Shown: positions 44,296-54,875, counted from the first letter of the stretch. The stretch: DNA of 57,628 nt from Alkalimonas sp. (GCF_020831925.1 NZ_JAFIFQ010000021.1:1-57628), one strand, 5' to 3'. Made by a program: numbers and translations. The notes: generated by a model from the sequence alone, not told the origin.

Positions 44296-47007
44296 ATGTT
44301 TGGAAAATTGTTCACCAAGTTAATTGGCAGTCGCAATGACCGTTTCCTGAAAAAGCTGCAGAAAAAAGTCGACGAAATTAATGCGCTGGAAGCCCAATAC
44401 GAAGCCTTATCCGATGCCGATTTAAAAGCCAAAACCGCCGAATTAAAGCAGCAGGTTACTGCCGGTGCCACCCTGGATGATGTGTTGGCTCCTGCTTTTG
44501 CCACGGTGCGCGAAGCCAGTAAGCGGGTGTTTAAAATGCGCCACTTCGATGTTCAGCTAATCGGTGGCATGGTGTTGCATCAGGGCCGTATCGCGGAAAT
44601 GCGTACCGGTGAAGGTAAAACCCTGACAGCGACACTGCCAGCTTATTTGAATGCACTGAGTGGTAACGCGGTGCATGTGATTACCGTAAACGACTACCTG
44701 GCGCGCCGAGATGCCGCAACCAATGGCCCTTTGTTTGAGTTTCTTGGTCTGAGTGTTGGTGTCAACGTACCCGGCATGCACCCGCAGGAAAAACAAGAAG
44801 CCTATGCTGCCGATATCACCTATGGTACCAACAACGAGTTTGGTTTTGACTACCTGCGGGATAACATGGCGTTCTCAGCCAAAGAGCGGGTGCAGCGCAA
44901 GCTGGCATTCGCCATTATCGATGAAGTGGATTCCATCCTGATTGACGAAGCCCGTACGCCACTGATTATCTCCGGGCCCGCGGAAGACAGTTCCGAGCTG
45001 TACAAACAGATCAACCTGCTGGTACCTCAACTTAAAAAGCAGGAAAAAGAAGATGAAGAAGGGGTGGAAGGCGATGGCCATTTCACCATCGATGAAAAAG
45101 CCCGTCAGGTTTATCTGACTGAATTGGGTCAAATTCGGGTGGAAGACATGCTGAAAGAGCATGGCCTGATCCAGCCGGATGATCATCTGTTCTCTGCCGC
45201 CAATATTACCTTATTACACCATGTTTATGCAGCGCTGCGCGCCCACAACCTGTTTAAAAAGGATGTGGACTATGTCGTGAAAAATGGTGAAATCGTGATT
45301 GTTGACGAACACACCGGCCGTACCATGGAAGGCCGGCGCTGGTCGGAAGGCTTACATCAGGCGGTCGAAGCCAAAGAAGGCGTGAAGATCCAGAATGAGA
45401 ACCAGACGCTGGCTTCCATTACCTTCCAGAATTACTTCCGTCTGTACGACAAGCTGGCCGGTATGACCGGTACCGCTGATACCGAAGCCTTTGAGTTCCA
45501 GCAGATTTATGGCCTGGAAACCATCGTGATTCCAACCAATAAGCCAATGGTCCGTCAGGATATGCCGGATTTGGTGTATTTAACCGCCGAAGATAAGTAT
45601 CAGGCTATTATTGAAGATATCAAGCAAAGCCGCGATGCTGGTCGACCTGTGTTGGTCGGTACTGCCTCGATTGAAAGCTCGGAGTACTTATCCGGCTTGC
45701 TGAATAAAGCCAAGATCAAGCACCAGGTACTGAACGCCAAGTTCCATGCCAACGAGGCTCAGATCATTGCTCAGGCTGGCCAGCCGGGCACAGTGACCAT
45801 TGCCACCAATATGGCCGGCCGTGGTACCGATATTGTGCTCGGTGGTAACTTGCAGGCGGAGATTGCTGCGTTGGAAAGCCCAAGCGAGGAGCAAATTGCC
45901 AAACTGACCGCCGAATGGCAACAGCGCCATGATGCGGTGATTGCCTCTGGTGGTTTGCATATTATCGCCACTGAGCGGCATGAGTCCCGTCGTATCGATA
46001 ACCAGTTACGTGGTCGCTCTGGTCGTCAGGGTGATCCGGGTTCGTCGCGCTTTTATTTGTCGCTGGAAGATCCTCTGATGCGGATTTTTGCCTCCGATCG
46101 GATGGCCGGCATGATGCGCAAGCTGGGTATGAAAGAAGGGGAAGCCATTGAACACCCCTGGGTGAGCCGTGCCATTGAAAATGCGCAGCGCAAAGTGGAA
46201 GCCCGCAACTTTGATATCCGTAAACAATTGCTGGAGTTCGACGATGTTGCGAACGATCAACGCAAAGTGGTGTATGAGCAACGCAACGAGCTGATGGATA
46301 CTGACGATATCGGGGAAACCATTCAGGTGATCCGTACCGATGTGATTGATTCGGTCATCAGCCAATACATACCCCCACAATCGTTGGATGAGCTGTGGGA
46401 TGTGCCTGCGCTGGAGCAACGATTAAAAGCGGATTTCTCGCTGGAGCTGCCAATCGCCAAATGGTTGGCCGAGGACAACAAGCTGTACGAAGAGAAGCTG
46501 CGTGAACGCATTCAGCAAGAAGTCGAAACGGCCTATCAGGCTAAAGAGCAGATGGTTGGCCCGCAAGTACTGCGTCAGTTTGAAAAAGCCATCATGTTGC
46601 AAAGCCTGGATACGCACTGGAAAGAGCATTTGGCAGCGATGGATCATTTACGCCAGGCCATTAACCTGCGTGGCTATGCCCAGAAAAATCCGAAGCAGGA
46701 GTACAAGCGCGAGTCGTTTGAACTGTTCTCGCAAATGCTGGATAACCTGAAACTGGATGTCGTGAGCGTGCTCAGTCGGGTGCAGGTGCGGGCTGCTGAA
46801 GATGTAGCTGCAGTCGATGAGCAGCGTCGCAAAGCCGATGCAGTGCCGCATGAGTATCAGCATGCAGAGGCCGAGCAGGTAGGTGGTGAAGCCCCAGCAC
46901 AGCCTGCAGGCCCTATCGTGCGGGATGGCGTTAAAGTAGGACGCAACGACCCGTGTCCGTGCGGCTCAGGCAAAAAATACAAGCAGTGCCATGGCAAGCT
47001 CAGTTAA
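44296..47007 (+). CDS. secA: Preprotein translocase ATPase SecA
   Basis: The 903-residue motor has Walker [10 protein letters not shown], Walker [18 protein letters not shown], the preprotein-crosslinking and helical scaffold domains, and a C-terminal zinc-binding [14 protein letters not shown] tail that contacts SecB. It drives export through SecYEG. No SecM-type arrest peptide is evident in the 223-bp leader. The stop lies 17 bp inside the mutT frame. Confidence 0.98.
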   Translation: MFGKLFTKLIGSRNDRFLKKLQKKVDEINALEAQYEALSDADLKAKTAELKQQVTAGATLDDVLAPAFATVREASKRVFKMRHFDVQLIGGMVLHQGRIAEMRTGEGKTLTATLPAYLNALSGNAVHVITVNDYLARRDAATNGPLFEFLGLSVGVNVPGMHPQEKQEAYAADITYGTNNEFGFDYLRDNMAFSAKERVQRKLAFAIIDEVDSILIDEARTPLIISGPAEDSSELYKQINLLVPQLKKQEKEDEEGVEGDGHFTIDEKARQVYLTELGQIRVEDMLKEHGLIQPDDHLFSAANITLLHHVYAALRAHNLFKKDVDYVVKNGEIVIVDEHTGRTMEGRRWSEGLHQAVEAKEGVKIQNENQTLASITFQNYFRLYDKLAGMTGTADTEAFEFQQIYGLETIVIPTNKPMVRQDMPDLVYLTAEDKYQAIIEDIKQSRDAGRPVLVGTASIESSEYLSGLLNKAKIKHQVLNAKFHANEAQIIAQAGQPGTVTIATNMAGRGTDIVLGGNLQAEIAALESPSEEQIAKLTAEWQQRHDAVIASGGLHIIATERHESRRIDNQLRGRSGRQGDPGSSRFYLSLEDPLMRIFASDRMAGMMRKLGMKEGEAIEHPWVSRAIENAQRKVEARNFDIRKQLLEFDDVANDQRKVVYEQRNELMDTDDIGETIQVIRTDVIDSVISQYIPPQSLDELWDVPALEQRLKADFSLELPIAKWLAEDNKLYEEKLRERIQQEVETAYQAKEQMVGPQVLRQFEKAIMLQSLDTHWKEHLAAMDHLRQAINLRGYAQKNPKQEYKRESFELFSQMLDNLKLDVVSVLSRVQVRAAEDVAAVDEQRRKADAVPHEYQHAEAEQVGGEAPAQPAGPIVRDGVKVGRNDPCPCGSGKKYKQCHGKLS

Positions 47008-47431
47008 GCCTGGCAGTTGCGCAGAAAAGGGGCCAAGCGCCCCTTTTCTACATGTCGCAGTCGGGGTGATTGTGCAGCAGGGCCAGGTGTTACTGAGCCA
47101 TCGCGCTGGTCATCAGCATCAGGGCAACAAATGGGAATTTCCCGGCGGTAAACTGGAGGCAGGAGAACCGGTACAAAGTGCTCTGAGCCGAGAGTTGGCT
47201 GAGGAGCTGGCTATTCGTATCGAAAGTACCGAGCCTTTCATGCAGGTCCGGCATCAGTACCCGGAGCGGGAAGTGCTGCTGGATATCTGGCTGGTCAAAT
47301 CGTTCTCTGGCGAACCTGTGGGCATGGAAGGGCAGCAGGTGCAGTGGTTTGCTATCGAGGATCTTGATAAGCTGGTTTTTCCGGATGCCAACCAGCCGAT
47401 TGTGCAACGTTTGCAGTCACTCTTTATTTAA
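46991..47431 (+). CDS. mutT: 8-oxo-dGTP diphosphatase MutT (Nudix)
   Basis: A Nudix hydrolase that removes 8-oxo-dGTP. The Nudix box runs G-KLEAG-E...RELAEELAI, within [18 protein letters not shown]. From the ATG at 46991 the product has 146 residues and overlaps secA by 17 bp. The first ~20 codons translate a terminator-like hairpin (47023-47049) and do not resemble other MutT N-termini, but no other start lies before the first conserved strand (HVAVGVIV); the only later choice is the GTG at 47066, which would cut it. Gene order secA-mutT is common. Confidence 0.9.
   Translation: MASSVKPGSCAEKGPSAPFLHVAVGVIVQQGQVLLSHRAGHQHQGNKWEFPGGKLEAGEPVQSALSRELAEELAIRIESTEPFMQVRHQYPEREVLLDIWLVKSFSGEPVGMEGQQVQWFAIEDLDKLVFPDANQPIVQRLQSLFI
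47023..47049 (+). terminator. Terminator-like hairpin after secA, inside the mutT frame
   Basis: AGAAAAGGGGC (47023-47033) and GCCCCTTTTCT (47039-47049) form a perfect 11-bp stem with a 5-nt loop, 16 bp after the secA stop. The T-tract is within the stem arm and short, so termination may be partial, allowing some reading into mutT. Confidence 0.65.
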
Positions 47432-47657
47432 AAAACGCATTGTCCTGGTCCATCAGCTCGGCTTCCAGCTCGGCCAGGTAGGCTTCACCGAGTTCTGGGT
47501 TGATGGGTGACTTATCGGCAATGCGATGGTTTTCAGCGGCCCAGTCGCCTAAATCGATCAGCTTGCAGCGCTCGCTGCAAAATGGCCTGTAGTGAGAGGC
47601 GGGTTCATACACCACCTTGGTCTGACAAACGGGACAGTCCACAATAGGTTTGTTCAT
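47424..47657 (-). CDS. yacG: DNA gyrase inhibitor / zinc-binding protein YacG
   Basis: The ATG at 47657 gives 77 residues beginning [11 protein letters not shown], the normal length. Four Cys in CPVC and CSERC bind zinc; family data show inhibition of gyrase through GyrB. Its end overlaps the convergent mutT by 8 bp. It belongs to the pilD-coaE-zapD-yacG block, as in E. coli and Vibrio. Confidence 0.93.
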   Translation of the reverse strand: MNKPIVDCPVCQTKVVYEPASHYRPFCSERCKLIDLGDWAAENHRIADKSPINPELGEAYLAELEAELMDQDNAFFK

Positions 47658-47691
47658 TCGCAGCAACTCCATGGAAACAGATGCGCTGATC

Positions 47692-48447
47692 TTAACAGCA
47701 AGCCAGCGTAAAGGGGATGGTTTTCTCGCTGGCAAAACGGCCACTGGCATCGCTTAGTTGCATAAAGCGAATGGCAAAGCGGTATTTGTTGCCGCTAATG
47801 GTGGGGTACACGCCCAGTTTGCTGTCGTACTTCAGCCGTAGCAACTCAAATTGATCGGTGGTGCTTTGGTAGAAACCATTGTCGGCTTCCATGCTCTGAA
47901 ACTGGCCCCGCTCGCGCAGAAAAGTTAAAACAAAATCAATGCTTTGTATCGCCAGGTCCAGTTGCTCCAGCCACTTATCCAGAGTGGGTTGGCGCTGTTC
48001 AACCGGCAAATGGCACCAGTAATGCAGTTGAGGGACGTCGAATGAGCAGGCACCCCCCGGCATGGCATAACGCTGTCGTAAGGGGGTTAAAAAAGAGTCC
48101 TCTTTAAACTGACTGCATAACTTGCCACTTCGATTCAGCTCGCTCTGCAGCCGCACCGCTTTTTGCAGCATTTGCTGCAAGGCATCATTGGATACCGATG
48201 GGTGCTTCGACCAGTTCACCAGGGCCTGTTCGCAGCGTTCAATGTCTTTCATTAAATCTGGCCGGACATCATTGCGCTCCATCACATCGAGCAAGGCAAA
48301 AAAGCTGGTGAAGAAAGCTTGTTGTTGCGAGGATTGCTGCATGCTGGCATGGGACTGCACCTGACGGTACAGGTGCTCAATGCGAAGGTAAGTGCGGACC
48401 TTTTCATTTAGGGGGTGTTCGTACAGTACGTCAGTCATGCTGCTCAT
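47692..48447 (-). CDS. zapD: Cell division protein ZapD
   Basis: A 251-residue protein opening with [20 protein letters not shown], the ZapD signature, then an alpha-helical domain and a C-terminal beta domain ([12 protein letters not shown]). ZapD bundles FtsZ filaments through the FtsZ C-terminal peptide. The ATG at 48447 overlaps the coaE stop (ATGA); a second ATG three codons later matches E. coli better. Confidence 0.95.
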   Translation of the reverse strand: MSSMTDVLYEHPLNEKVRTYLRIEHLYRQVQSHASMQQSSQQQAFFTSFFALLDVMERNDVRPDLMKDIERCEQALVNWSKHPSVSNDALQQMLQKAVRLQSELNRSGKLCSQFKEDSFLTPLRQRYAMPGGACSFDVPQLHYWCHLPVEQRQPTLDKWLEQLDLAIQSIDFVLTFLRERGQFQSMEADNGFYQSTTDQFELLRLKYDSKLGVYPTISGNKYRFAIRFMQLSDASGRFASEKTIPFTLACC

Positions 48448-49082
48448 GATTTTCCGTTGGCTTTTTGGTTGGCCAACTGCATGTAGTACTGATGCAGTTG
48501 GGCTATCCGGCTGGTCAGTTGCTCCGGCTCCGCGCTGTTGTCAATGACATCATCGGCTGCAGCCAGTCGCTCTGCACGACTGACTTGCGCAGCCATAATG
48601 GCGGCTATCTGTTGTTCAGACCCGCCATCCCGCTGTAAAGTTCGCTGCATTTGCAGTTGCTGCGGAATATCGACGACCAGCAAGCGGTCAATCCTATCCT
48701 GCAGCTTGTTCTCCAGCAACAGAGGAGCAACAAAAAGCACATAGGGTGAATGGGCTCCTGCCAGTTGACGTTGCATTTCCTGCCGGATCAATGGGTGTAG
48801 TAGCTGATTCAGCCAGTTTTTTTCCGCTGGCTGGCTAAATACCCGCGCCCGTAAAGCGGCTCTGTCGAGCTGGCCATCTGACTGCAGCAGTTCCTCACCG
48901 AAGTGGGCAACGATTTGCTGCAAGGCTGCGCTACCGGGCTCTACCAGCTCGCGGGCGACCTGATCCGCATCTACCAGTTCAATGCCAAGGGCGGCAAAAC
49001 CATTGGCCACTGTGGTTTTGCCAGAGCCGATGCCGCCCGTAAGTCCAATCACCAGCGGCTTGGGTGTGGCTGGCTGATTCAA
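48444..49082 (-). CDS. coaE: Dephospho-CoA kinase CoaE
   Basis: The 212-residue P-loop kinase (GLTGGIGSGKTTVANGF) catalyses the last step of coenzyme A synthesis. LVDADQVARELV and FVAPLLLE are further family features. It overlaps both pilD and zapD by 4 bp. Confidence 0.96.
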   Translation of the reverse strand: MNQPATPKPLVIGLTGGIGSGKTTVANGFAALGIELVDADQVARELVEPGSAALQQIVAHFGEELLQSDGQLDRAALRARVFSQPAEKNWLNQLLHPLIRQEMQRQLAGAHSPYVLFVAPLLLENKLQDRIDRLLVVDIPQQLQMQRTLQRDGGSEQQIAAIMAAQVSRAERLAAADDVIDNSAEPEQLTSRIAQLHQYYMQLANQKANGKS

Positions 49083-49957
49083 AGCCCAAGTACCTGCAGA
49101 TACCAGTCAGTAAGCTGTTGTCCAAACAGCATGGCGACAAAGCCCGCGATGGCGATGTAGGGGCCAAAGGGGATAGGGGTGCTCTTGTCCTTGCCTTGCA
49201 GCAAGAGCAGCAAGGAGCCTAACACAGCCCCGACAGCCGAGGACAATAAGATAATCAAAGGCAATTGCTGCCAGCCTAATAAGGCACCAAACACGGCCAA
49301 CAGTTTAAAGTCGCCATAGCCCATGCCTTCCTTGCCGGTTAAAAGCTTAAATCCCCAGTACACCGACCAGAGGCTCAGATAGCCCGCTGCCGCACCAATA
49401 ATGGCATCGGCTGATGTGGGGCCATAGCTGGTTAGGCTAAATAGCAAGGCCAGCCAAAGCAGCGGTAGAGTGATCTGATCCGGCAGCAGCATTTTGTCCA
49501 GGTCAATAAAACTCAGTGCAATCAGCGACCAGAGCACCAGCAAATAGACCAGGGTGGTCAATGTTGGGCCGAACTGCCAGGCAATCAGCAGCGAGAGCAG
49601 GCCCGTTAAGCCCTCCACCAAAGGGTAGCGCGCAGAAATAGCCGTGCCACAGTGGCGGCAGCGGCCCCTAAGCCAAAGCCAACTAAGGACGGGAATATTA
49701 TCCCAGGCGGCAATAGGCGCCTGGCAACTGGGGCAGGCCGAGCGTGGCACGGCCAGGTTAAAACGCTGGTTGGCCTTTTGAGTGCTATCCGGTTGGAAAT
49801 AAGCCTGGTAATCCTGCTGCCAGCCTAGCTCCATCATCTTGGGTAAACGGTAGATCACCACATTGAGAAAGCTGCCTACCAATAAGGCCAGCACCAACAC
49901 CAGGCCATAAAACAACCACGGCGTTTGTTGCAGTACTGCGATAAAGTCAGCCATCAT
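49079..49957 (-). CDS. pilD: Prepilin peptidase / N-methyltransferase PilD
   Basis: The 292-residue inner-membrane aspartic protease has two CxxC pairs (CPSCQ and CRHC) in the N-terminal cytoplasmic loop and the catalytic Asp motifs IDLDKMLLPD and GMGYGDFKLLA. It cleaves and methylates type IV prepilins and type II secretion pseudopilins. It overlaps pilC by 4 bp. Confidence 0.96.
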   Translation of the reverse strand: MMADFIAVLQQTPWLFYGLVLVLALLVGSFLNVVIYRLPKMMELGWQQDYQAYFQPDSTQKANQRFNLAVPRSACPSCQAPIAAWDNIPVLSWLWLRGRCRHCGTAISARYPLVEGLTGLLSLLIAWQFGPTLTTLVYLLVLWSLIALSFIDLDKMLLPDQITLPLLWLALLFSLTSYGPTSADAIIGAAAGYLSLWSVYWGFKLLTGKEGMGYGDFKLLAVFGALLGWQQLPLIILLSSAVGAVLGSLLLLLQGKDKSTPIPFGPYIAIAGFVAMLFGQQLTDWYLQVLGL

Positions 49958-51186
49958 CCGACAATTTGCCCTAATTGGAAGATTGGCAGGTACATGGCAA
50001 TAATCAGACCACCAATTACCACACCCAGCACCGCCATAATCATGGGCTCTAACAAGGCGGTCAGGCCATCGACCGCATCGTCCACTTCCTGCTCGTAGAT
50101 ATTGGCGACTTTGCTCAGCATGCCATCCAGTGCACCGGACTCTTCACCAATGGCCACCATTTGCACCACCATCTCGGGAAATTGCTTGGTGTTTTTCATG
50201 GCAAACTGCATCTGATTACCGGCGGTGACTTCATCGCGGATTTCCAAAATGGCATTGCGATAGATTTCATTGCCGGAAGCACCAGCGGCCGATTCCAACG
50301 CATCAATTAACGGCACACCGGCAGCAAAGGTGGTGGATAAGGTGCGGGCAAAGCGCGCTACAGCGGCCTTGTTCAGGATACCACCAAACACCGGGGCTTT
50401 CAGTAGCATCGCATCCATGGCGGTGCGGGCTTTCAGGTTTTTGTTGTAGGCTTGCTTGGTGATATAGCCAGCTAAAACAATGACACCAAGTACTACCCAC
50501 CAATACGCCTGCATCAGCTCGGAAATGCCCAGCACAAAGAGGGTAAAGGCCGGCAGCTCGGCACCAAAGCCAGCAAAAATCTCGGCAAATTGTGGCACTA
50601 CAAAAATCAGCAAAATCGAAGTCACAACAGCTGCGATGACCAATACCGCGGTTGGGTAGAACATGGCTTTTTTGATTTTGGATTTCAGCGCTTCGGCTTT
50701 TTCTTTGTATATAGCGATGCGGTCAAAAATGGCATCCAACGAGCCGGATTGTTCGCCGGATTTCACCAGGTCGCAGTAGAGTTCATCAAAGTGTTTTGGG
50801 TGCTCGCGCAGTACTTCGGATAAGGGCAAACCCGCCTGCACTTTTACTGAAACCTTTTGCATCAGGGTGCGCAGGCTGGCCTTATCAGCGCCACTGGCAA
50901 TCAGGTCGATGGTTTGTACCAGAGGGACGCCAGCGCCCAGCATGGTGGCTATTTGCCTGGTTACCACCGCAATATCAGCGGCGGTGACTTTCTTTTCGGT
51001 ATTAAACAGTGGTTTGGGTTTACGTTTTACCAGCGAGGGCGTAATGCCTTGCTGGCGCAGCAAAGCTTTGACTTCCTGGCTGGAGCCACCTTTAATTTCG
51101 CCGGTGGTTTTTTTGCCGCGGCGGTTTAAACCTTTCCAGCTGTAGGTTTCAAGCTCTTTGATTTTGTATTTCTGGGCCTGAGCCAT
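49954..51186 (-). CDS. pilC: Type IV pilus inner-membrane platform protein PilC
   Basis: The 410-residue protein has two T2SSF domains (~70-195 and ~275-400), each with membrane helices, and the typical QIATMLGAGVPLVQTID and GEESGALDGMLSKVANIYEQEVDD stretches (the latter seen as GEESGALDGML and YEQEVDDAV). It couples the PilB motor to pilus assembly. It lies 100 bp after pilB on the minus strand. Confidence 0.96.
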   Translation of the reverse strand: MAQAQKYKIKELETYSWKGLNRRGKKTTGEIKGGSSQEVKALLRQQGITPSLVKRKPKPLFNTEKKVTAADIAVVTRQIATMLGAGVPLVQTIDLIASGADKASLRTLMQKVSVKVQAGLPLSEVLREHPKHFDELYCDLVKSGEQSGSLDAIFDRIAIYKEKAEALKSKIKKAMFYPTAVLVIAAVVTSILLIFVVPQFAEIFAGFGAELPAFTLFVLGISELMQAYWWVVLGVIVLAGYITKQAYNKNLKARTAMDAMLLKAPVFGGILNKAAVARFARTLSTTFAAGVPLIDALESAAGASGNEIYRNAILEIRDEVTAGNQMQFAMKNTKQFPEMVVQMVAIGEESGALDGMLSKVANIYEQEVDDAVDGLTALLEPMIMAVLGVVIGGLIIAMYLPIFQLGQIVG

Positions 51187-51253
51187 GGTGTCTATCCTGT
51201 GTTAGTTACCCAGCATGGGTGCTATGCATGCAACCTGTGTCTGCTGTTATTTT

Positions 51254-51280
51254 TTCAACATTCAACATTCAACATTCAAC
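51254..51280. repeat. Heptamer tandem repeat between pilB and pilC
   Basis: TTCAACA is repeated 3.9 times without a mismatch, starting 6 bp after the pilB stop and ending in a T-rich stretch. Repeat number may vary by slippage. Confidence 0.95.
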
Positions 51281-51286
51281 GCTAAA

Positions 51287-52984
51287 CTACCCTTTGGTCA
51301 CCCGGTTGATTTCAGCCAGGCTGGTTAAACCAGCGGCTGCCTTGATCAGGCCGGATTGCCGCAGGTTGTGAATGCCCTCTTGCTGGGCCTGCTGCACAAT
51401 ATCCAGCGAGGTACCGCCATCCATAATAATTTCTGCCATTTTCGGGCTAACTGGCATCACTTCATACACACCGACCCGGCCTTTGTAGCCATTGGTACAG
51501 TGATCGCAGCCGACCGGCTTAAATAATTTTAAACCGGGCAATTGCTCCGGGGTAAAGCCTTGTTGCAACAGCTCTGCTTCGGGGAGTTTTTCTTCCGTTT
51601 TGCAATGGCCGCACAAGCGCCGGGCCAGCCGCTGAGCAATAATCAGGCTGACCGAGCTGGCAACGTTGTAAGCCGGCACGCCCATATTCAGCAAGCGGGT
51701 TAGGGTTTCCGGGGCTGAGTTGGTGTGCAGAGTGGACATCACCAGGTGACCGGTTTGGGCGGCTTTGATGGCAATTTCGGCGGTTTCCAGATCGCGGATT
51801 TCCCCCACCATAATGACATCCGGATCCTGGCGCAAAAAGGCTTTTAATGCGGAAGGAAACGTCAGGCCGGCCCTGGGGTTGACCTGCACCTGGTTGATGC
51901 CGGGCAGGTTGATCTCGACCGGATCTTCGGCAGTAGAGATATTGCAGCCTTCGGTATTGAGGATATTCAGGCCGGTATACAGTGACACCGTCTTACCGCT
52001 ACCGGTCGGGCCTGTCACCAGAATCATGCCCTGTGGCTGAGCCAAAGCGTCCATGTAGAGTTTTTTCTGGTGGGCTTCGTAGCCAAGGATATCAATGCCG
52101 AGCATGGCGCTGTCGGAATCCAGGATCCGCATTACCACTTTCTCGCCCCAAATGGTGGGCAGGGTACTGACCCGAAAATCGATGGACTTTTTGCCGGATA
52201 TTTTCAGCTTAATACGGCCATCCTGCGGTACGCGCTTTTCAGCGATATCCAGCCGGGACATCACTTTCAGCCGGGCTGATAAACGATTGGCCAAGGCGAT
52301 AGGGGGTGAGGCGACTTCGTGCAAAATACCATCGATGCGAAAGCGGATACGGTACATTTTTTCGTAAGGCTCAAAGTGCAAGTCTGAGGCGCCTTTACGA
52401 ATGGCATCCAGCAGCATTTTATTGATAAAGGCGATGATGGGTTGATCGTCTTTATCAGGCTGCACCGCCATGCTGTCGTTTTCGTCGTCTTCTTCTTCGG
52501 TGCTCAGGGCGCTGAGATCCCAGTCGCTGCTGCTACCTGAGTCAAAGCTGTTGTCAAAGATTTTATCAATCAACTTCTGCAGTTGATCGTACTCGACCAC
52601 CACCAGCTCGGCATGCAGGCCGGTGTTAAACTCGAAGTCTTCAATCGGTGCCATATTGGTTGGATCGGCGACTGCCAGCTGCAAGCTACGGCCTGCTCGC
52701 GCCAATGGCATAATCTGGTGCTTACGAACCAGTTTTTCATTGCGCAGTTCTTTCGGAATGGTATCCGCATCGAAGAAGCTTAAATCAAAGCGGGCATGAT
52801 GGGTCAGGCTGGCGGCTTGCTCGGCCAGGTCGCGCGCAGAGACCAGTTTTTCCTGCAGCAAAAATTCTGGCAGGTTTTTGTACTGCCCACCTCTACGCCC
52901 CAGCAGTTCGGTCGCTGCTGTGGCATTGAACAGCCCTTGCTGGGCCAGGCGCTTAAAAAGCGATGAGTTTGCCGAAACTGCCAT
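51287..52984 (-). CDS. pilB: Type IV pilus assembly ATPase PilB
   Basis: A 565-residue secretion ATPase with an N-terminal MshEN/T2SSE_N domain, Walker [16 protein letters not shown], the Asp box, a Walker-B-like [11 protein letters not shown], a His box and the zinc-binding Cys tetrad (CGHC and CDHC). It powers pilus extension. pilA, usually next to it, is not in the window; the upstream neighbour is metY. Confidence 0.97.
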   Translation of the reverse strand: MAVSANSSLFKRLAQQGLFNATAATELLGRRGGQYKNLPEFLLQEKLVSARDLAEQAASLTHHARFDLSFFDADTIPKELRNEKLVRKHQIMPLARAGRSLQLAVADPTNMAPIEDFEFNTGLHAELVVVEYDQLQKLIDKIFDNSFDSGSSSDWDLSALSTEEEDDENDSMAVQPDKDDQPIIAFINKMLLDAIRKGASDLHFEPYEKMYRIRFRIDGILHEVASPPIALANRLSARLKVMSRLDIAEKRVPQDGRIKLKISGKKSIDFRVSTLPTIWGEKVVMRILDSDSAMLGIDILGYEAHQKKLYMDALAQPQGMILVTGPTGSGKTVSLYTGLNILNTEGCNISTAEDPVEINLPGINQVQVNPRAGLTFPSALKAFLRQDPDVIMVGEIRDLETAEIAIKAAQTGHLVMSTLHTNSAPETLTRLLNMGVPAYNVASSVSLIIAQRLARRLCGHCKTEEKLPEAELLQQGFTPEQLPGLKLFKPVGCDHCTNGYKGRVGVYEVMPVSPKMAEIIMDGGTSLDIVQQAQQEGIHNLRQSGLIKAAAGLTSLAEINRVTKG

Positions 52985-53080
52985 AAATTAGAAAACCAGC
53001 AAGCAAGAAACCATTGGTCTTTTGATTATGCCAATATTGTTTGGTTATTCAAGTTTTTACTGGGATTCATCGTTTTAACT

Positions 53081-53117
53081 AAGCAGCCGCATCCTATTAG
53101 CGGGCAGCGGCTGGCTT
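53081..53117. terminator. Bulged hairpin after metY
   Basis: AAGCAGCCGC (53081-53090) pairs with GCGGCTGGCTT (53107-53117) with one bulged base. The T-run is better on the plus strand, although the gene that ends here (metY) is on the minus strand. Confidence 0.4.
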
Positions 53118-53127
53118 ATTTTTCAGG

Positions 53128-54402
53128 TTAGCGTGCTGCTGCCGCTAACGCCTGCTGTAAATCCGCAAGTAAATCATCAATGTGCTCAATACCAATGGAT
53201 AATCGCACCATATCGGCTGAGACGCCGGCAGTGGCTAATTCGGCATCATTCAGCTGTCGGTGGGTGGTAGCCGCTGGTATGGCGGAACAGCTTTTGGCAT
53301 CGCCAATATTGACCAGTCGCAGGATCAATTGCAGTGCATCGTAGAAGCGGGCGCCAGCTTCACGGCCACCCTTGATGCCAAAGCTCAGAATGCCCGAAGC
53401 CTGGCCTTGCATGTACTTTTGCGCCAAAGCGTGATCTTTGTGCTCTGGCAAGCCCGCGTATTTCACCCAACTGACTTGCGGTTGCTGCATCAACCAGTTT
53501 GCCACCGCCTGGGTATTTTGATTAATGCGCTCTATCCGCAGCGCCAGCGTTTCCAGACCTTGCAGCAGGTTCCAGGCAGCCTGGGCACTTAAAGCAGCAC
53601 CCATATTGCGCAGCGGCACTACCCGGGCCCGGGCAATAAAGGCGGCTTCACCCACATCCCGGGTATAGCTGACACCGTGATAGGAGATATCCGGCTCGTT
53701 CAAAAGCGGAAAGCGCTTGGCGTGCTTGGCCCAGGGGAATTTGCCAGAGTCGACAATCAGGCCACCAATGGTGGTACCGTGGCCACCAATGTACTTGGTG
53801 GCAGAATGCACCACGATATCGGCACCCTGTTCAATCGGCCGCCATAAAAAGGGTGTGGCGACGGTATTGTCCACAATCAGTGGTAGGCCATGGCGATGCG
53901 CCAGTGCGGCCAGCTTTTCAATATCGACGATGCTGCCGGACGGATTGCCAATGCTTTCGCAGTACACGGCCTTGGTACGATCATCAATCAGCCGCTCTAT
54001 GCTGGCGTAATCGTCTTTTTCGGCAAAGCGCACTTCAATACCCTGGCGTGGCAGGGTATGAGCAAACAGATTGTAGGTGCCGCCGTAGAGCTCACTGATG
54101 GAAATAATATTGTCGCCGGTTTCGGCAATGGTTTGAATGGCATAGGTTATGGCTGCCATGCCAGAGGCGACTGCCAAAGCGCCGATACCGCCTTCCAGCG
54201 CGGCAATGCGCTGCTCTAGTACGGCGCAGGTGGGATTCATAATACGCGAGTAAATATTGCCGGTGACTTTTAAATCAAATAAATCGGCGGCATGCTGGGC
54301 ACTGTCAAAACTAAAAGAGCTGGTTTGGTGAATAGGCACAGCTACTGAGTGTTGGTTATCCGGCTGATAGCCATGGTGCAGGGCTATGGTTTCGCGTTTC
54401 AT
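53128..54402 (-). CDS. metY: O-acetylhomoserine (thiol)-lyase family enzyme MetY
   Basis: The 424-residue PLP enzyme of the Cys/Met-metabolism family has the O-acetylhomoserine sulfhydrylase length and the motifs YSRIMNPT, ELYGGTYNLF, VDNTVATPFL and the PLP lysine in HSATKYIGGHGTTIGG. It makes homocysteine directly from O-acetylhomoserine and sulphide. A GGAGGA ribosome-binding site precedes the ATG. The promoter carries tandem MetJ-like boxes, so repression by SAM/MetJ is likely. O-succinylhomoserine cannot be excluded as substrate. Confidence 0.92.
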   Translation of the reverse strand: MKRETIALHHGYQPDNQHSVAVPIHQTSSFSFDSAQHAADLFDLKVTGNIYSRIMNPTCAVLEQRIAALEGGIGALAVASGMAAITYAIQTIAETGDNIISISELYGGTYNLFAHTLPRQGIEVRFAEKDDYASIERLIDDRTKAVYCESIGNPSGSIVDIEKLAALAHRHGLPLIVDNTVATPFLWRPIEQGADIVVHSATKYIGGHGTTIGGLIVDSGKFPWAKHAKRFPLLNEPDISYHGVSYTRDVGEAAFIARARVVPLRNMGAALSAQAAWNLLQGLETLALRIERINQNTQAVANWLMQQPQVSWVKYAGLPEHKDHALAQKYMQGQASGILSFGIKGGREAGARFYDALQLILRLVNIGDAKSCSAIPAATTHRQLNDAELATAGVSADMVRLSIGIEHIDDLLADLQQALAAAAR

Positions 54403-54433
54403 TCGAAGTGTCCTCCAAAATTAGGGATACTTT

Positions 54434-54481
54434 ATCAAAGCATGTCGCGTCAAAGGTGTCAATCTATATGTCTGGATGTCT
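54434..54481 (-). promoter_or_regulatory. metY promoter with tandem MetJ boxes
   Basis: Read on the minus strand, -35 TTGACA (54457-54462) and -10 TTTGAT (54434-54439) are 17 bp apart. Three 8-bp units AGACATCC, AGACATAT and AGATTGAC (54481 down to 54458) overlap and precede the -35. The first two match the MetJ consensus AGACGTCT at 6 of 8 positions each; the third is degenerate. Confidence 0.72.
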
Positions 54482-54578
54482 ACTGTGATTTGGTATGTGA
54501 GCGAGTCGGCCCCGAAGGCAAAAGCTGGTAACCCTTGCTATGGAACACTATATTTGGGTTAAGTAACCAGAGGTAGTT

Positions 54579-54875
54579 ATGCGATTGACGACAAAACAAA
54601 TTGAGCATATTAAAACAGTTGTATCTGATGAGTTTGGGGATCAGGCCACTGTAACCTTGTTCGGCTCCAGGCAGCAGGATGCTGGCCGTGGAGGTGATAT
54701 CGATTTGTTGGTCTCATGCACCCACGCCATTGCGCAACCAGCACTCGTAGCTGCCAGGCTGGAAGTCAAGATTATGCAACGAATTGGCCTGCAGAAAGTG
54801 GATGTATTGTTGAGTGCTCCAAACCTGCAGCCATTCCCTATTCATAGAATTGCAGCCAATGGAATCATTTTATAA
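54579..54875 (+). CDS. Minimal nucleotidyltransferase (MNT) domain protein
   Basis: A 98-residue protein with the polymerase-beta-like signature LFGSRQQDAGRGGDIDLLV: GS followed by the catalytic DxD. MNT proteins pair with HEPN or other toxins and in some systems AMPylate them. Here the next frame starts on the last base of this gene, so a partner was once coupled to it. An AGAGGTAG ribosome-binding site precedes the ATG. A toxin-neutralising role is inferred. Confidence 0.85.
   Translation: MRLTTKQIEHIKTVVSDEFGDQATVTLFGSRQQDAGRGGDIDLLVSCTHAIAQPALVAARLEVKIMQRIGLQKVDVLLSAPNLQPFPIHRIAANGIIL

Noticed and set aside
51254-51280. CRISPR-like repeat
   Set aside because: The unit is 7 bp and contiguous without spacers; it is a simple tandem repeat.
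54403-54578. SAM riboswitch upstream of metY
   Set aside because: The leader between the predicted promoter and the ATG is only about 30 nt, and the conserved sequence there fits MetJ boxes and a sigma-70 promoter instead.
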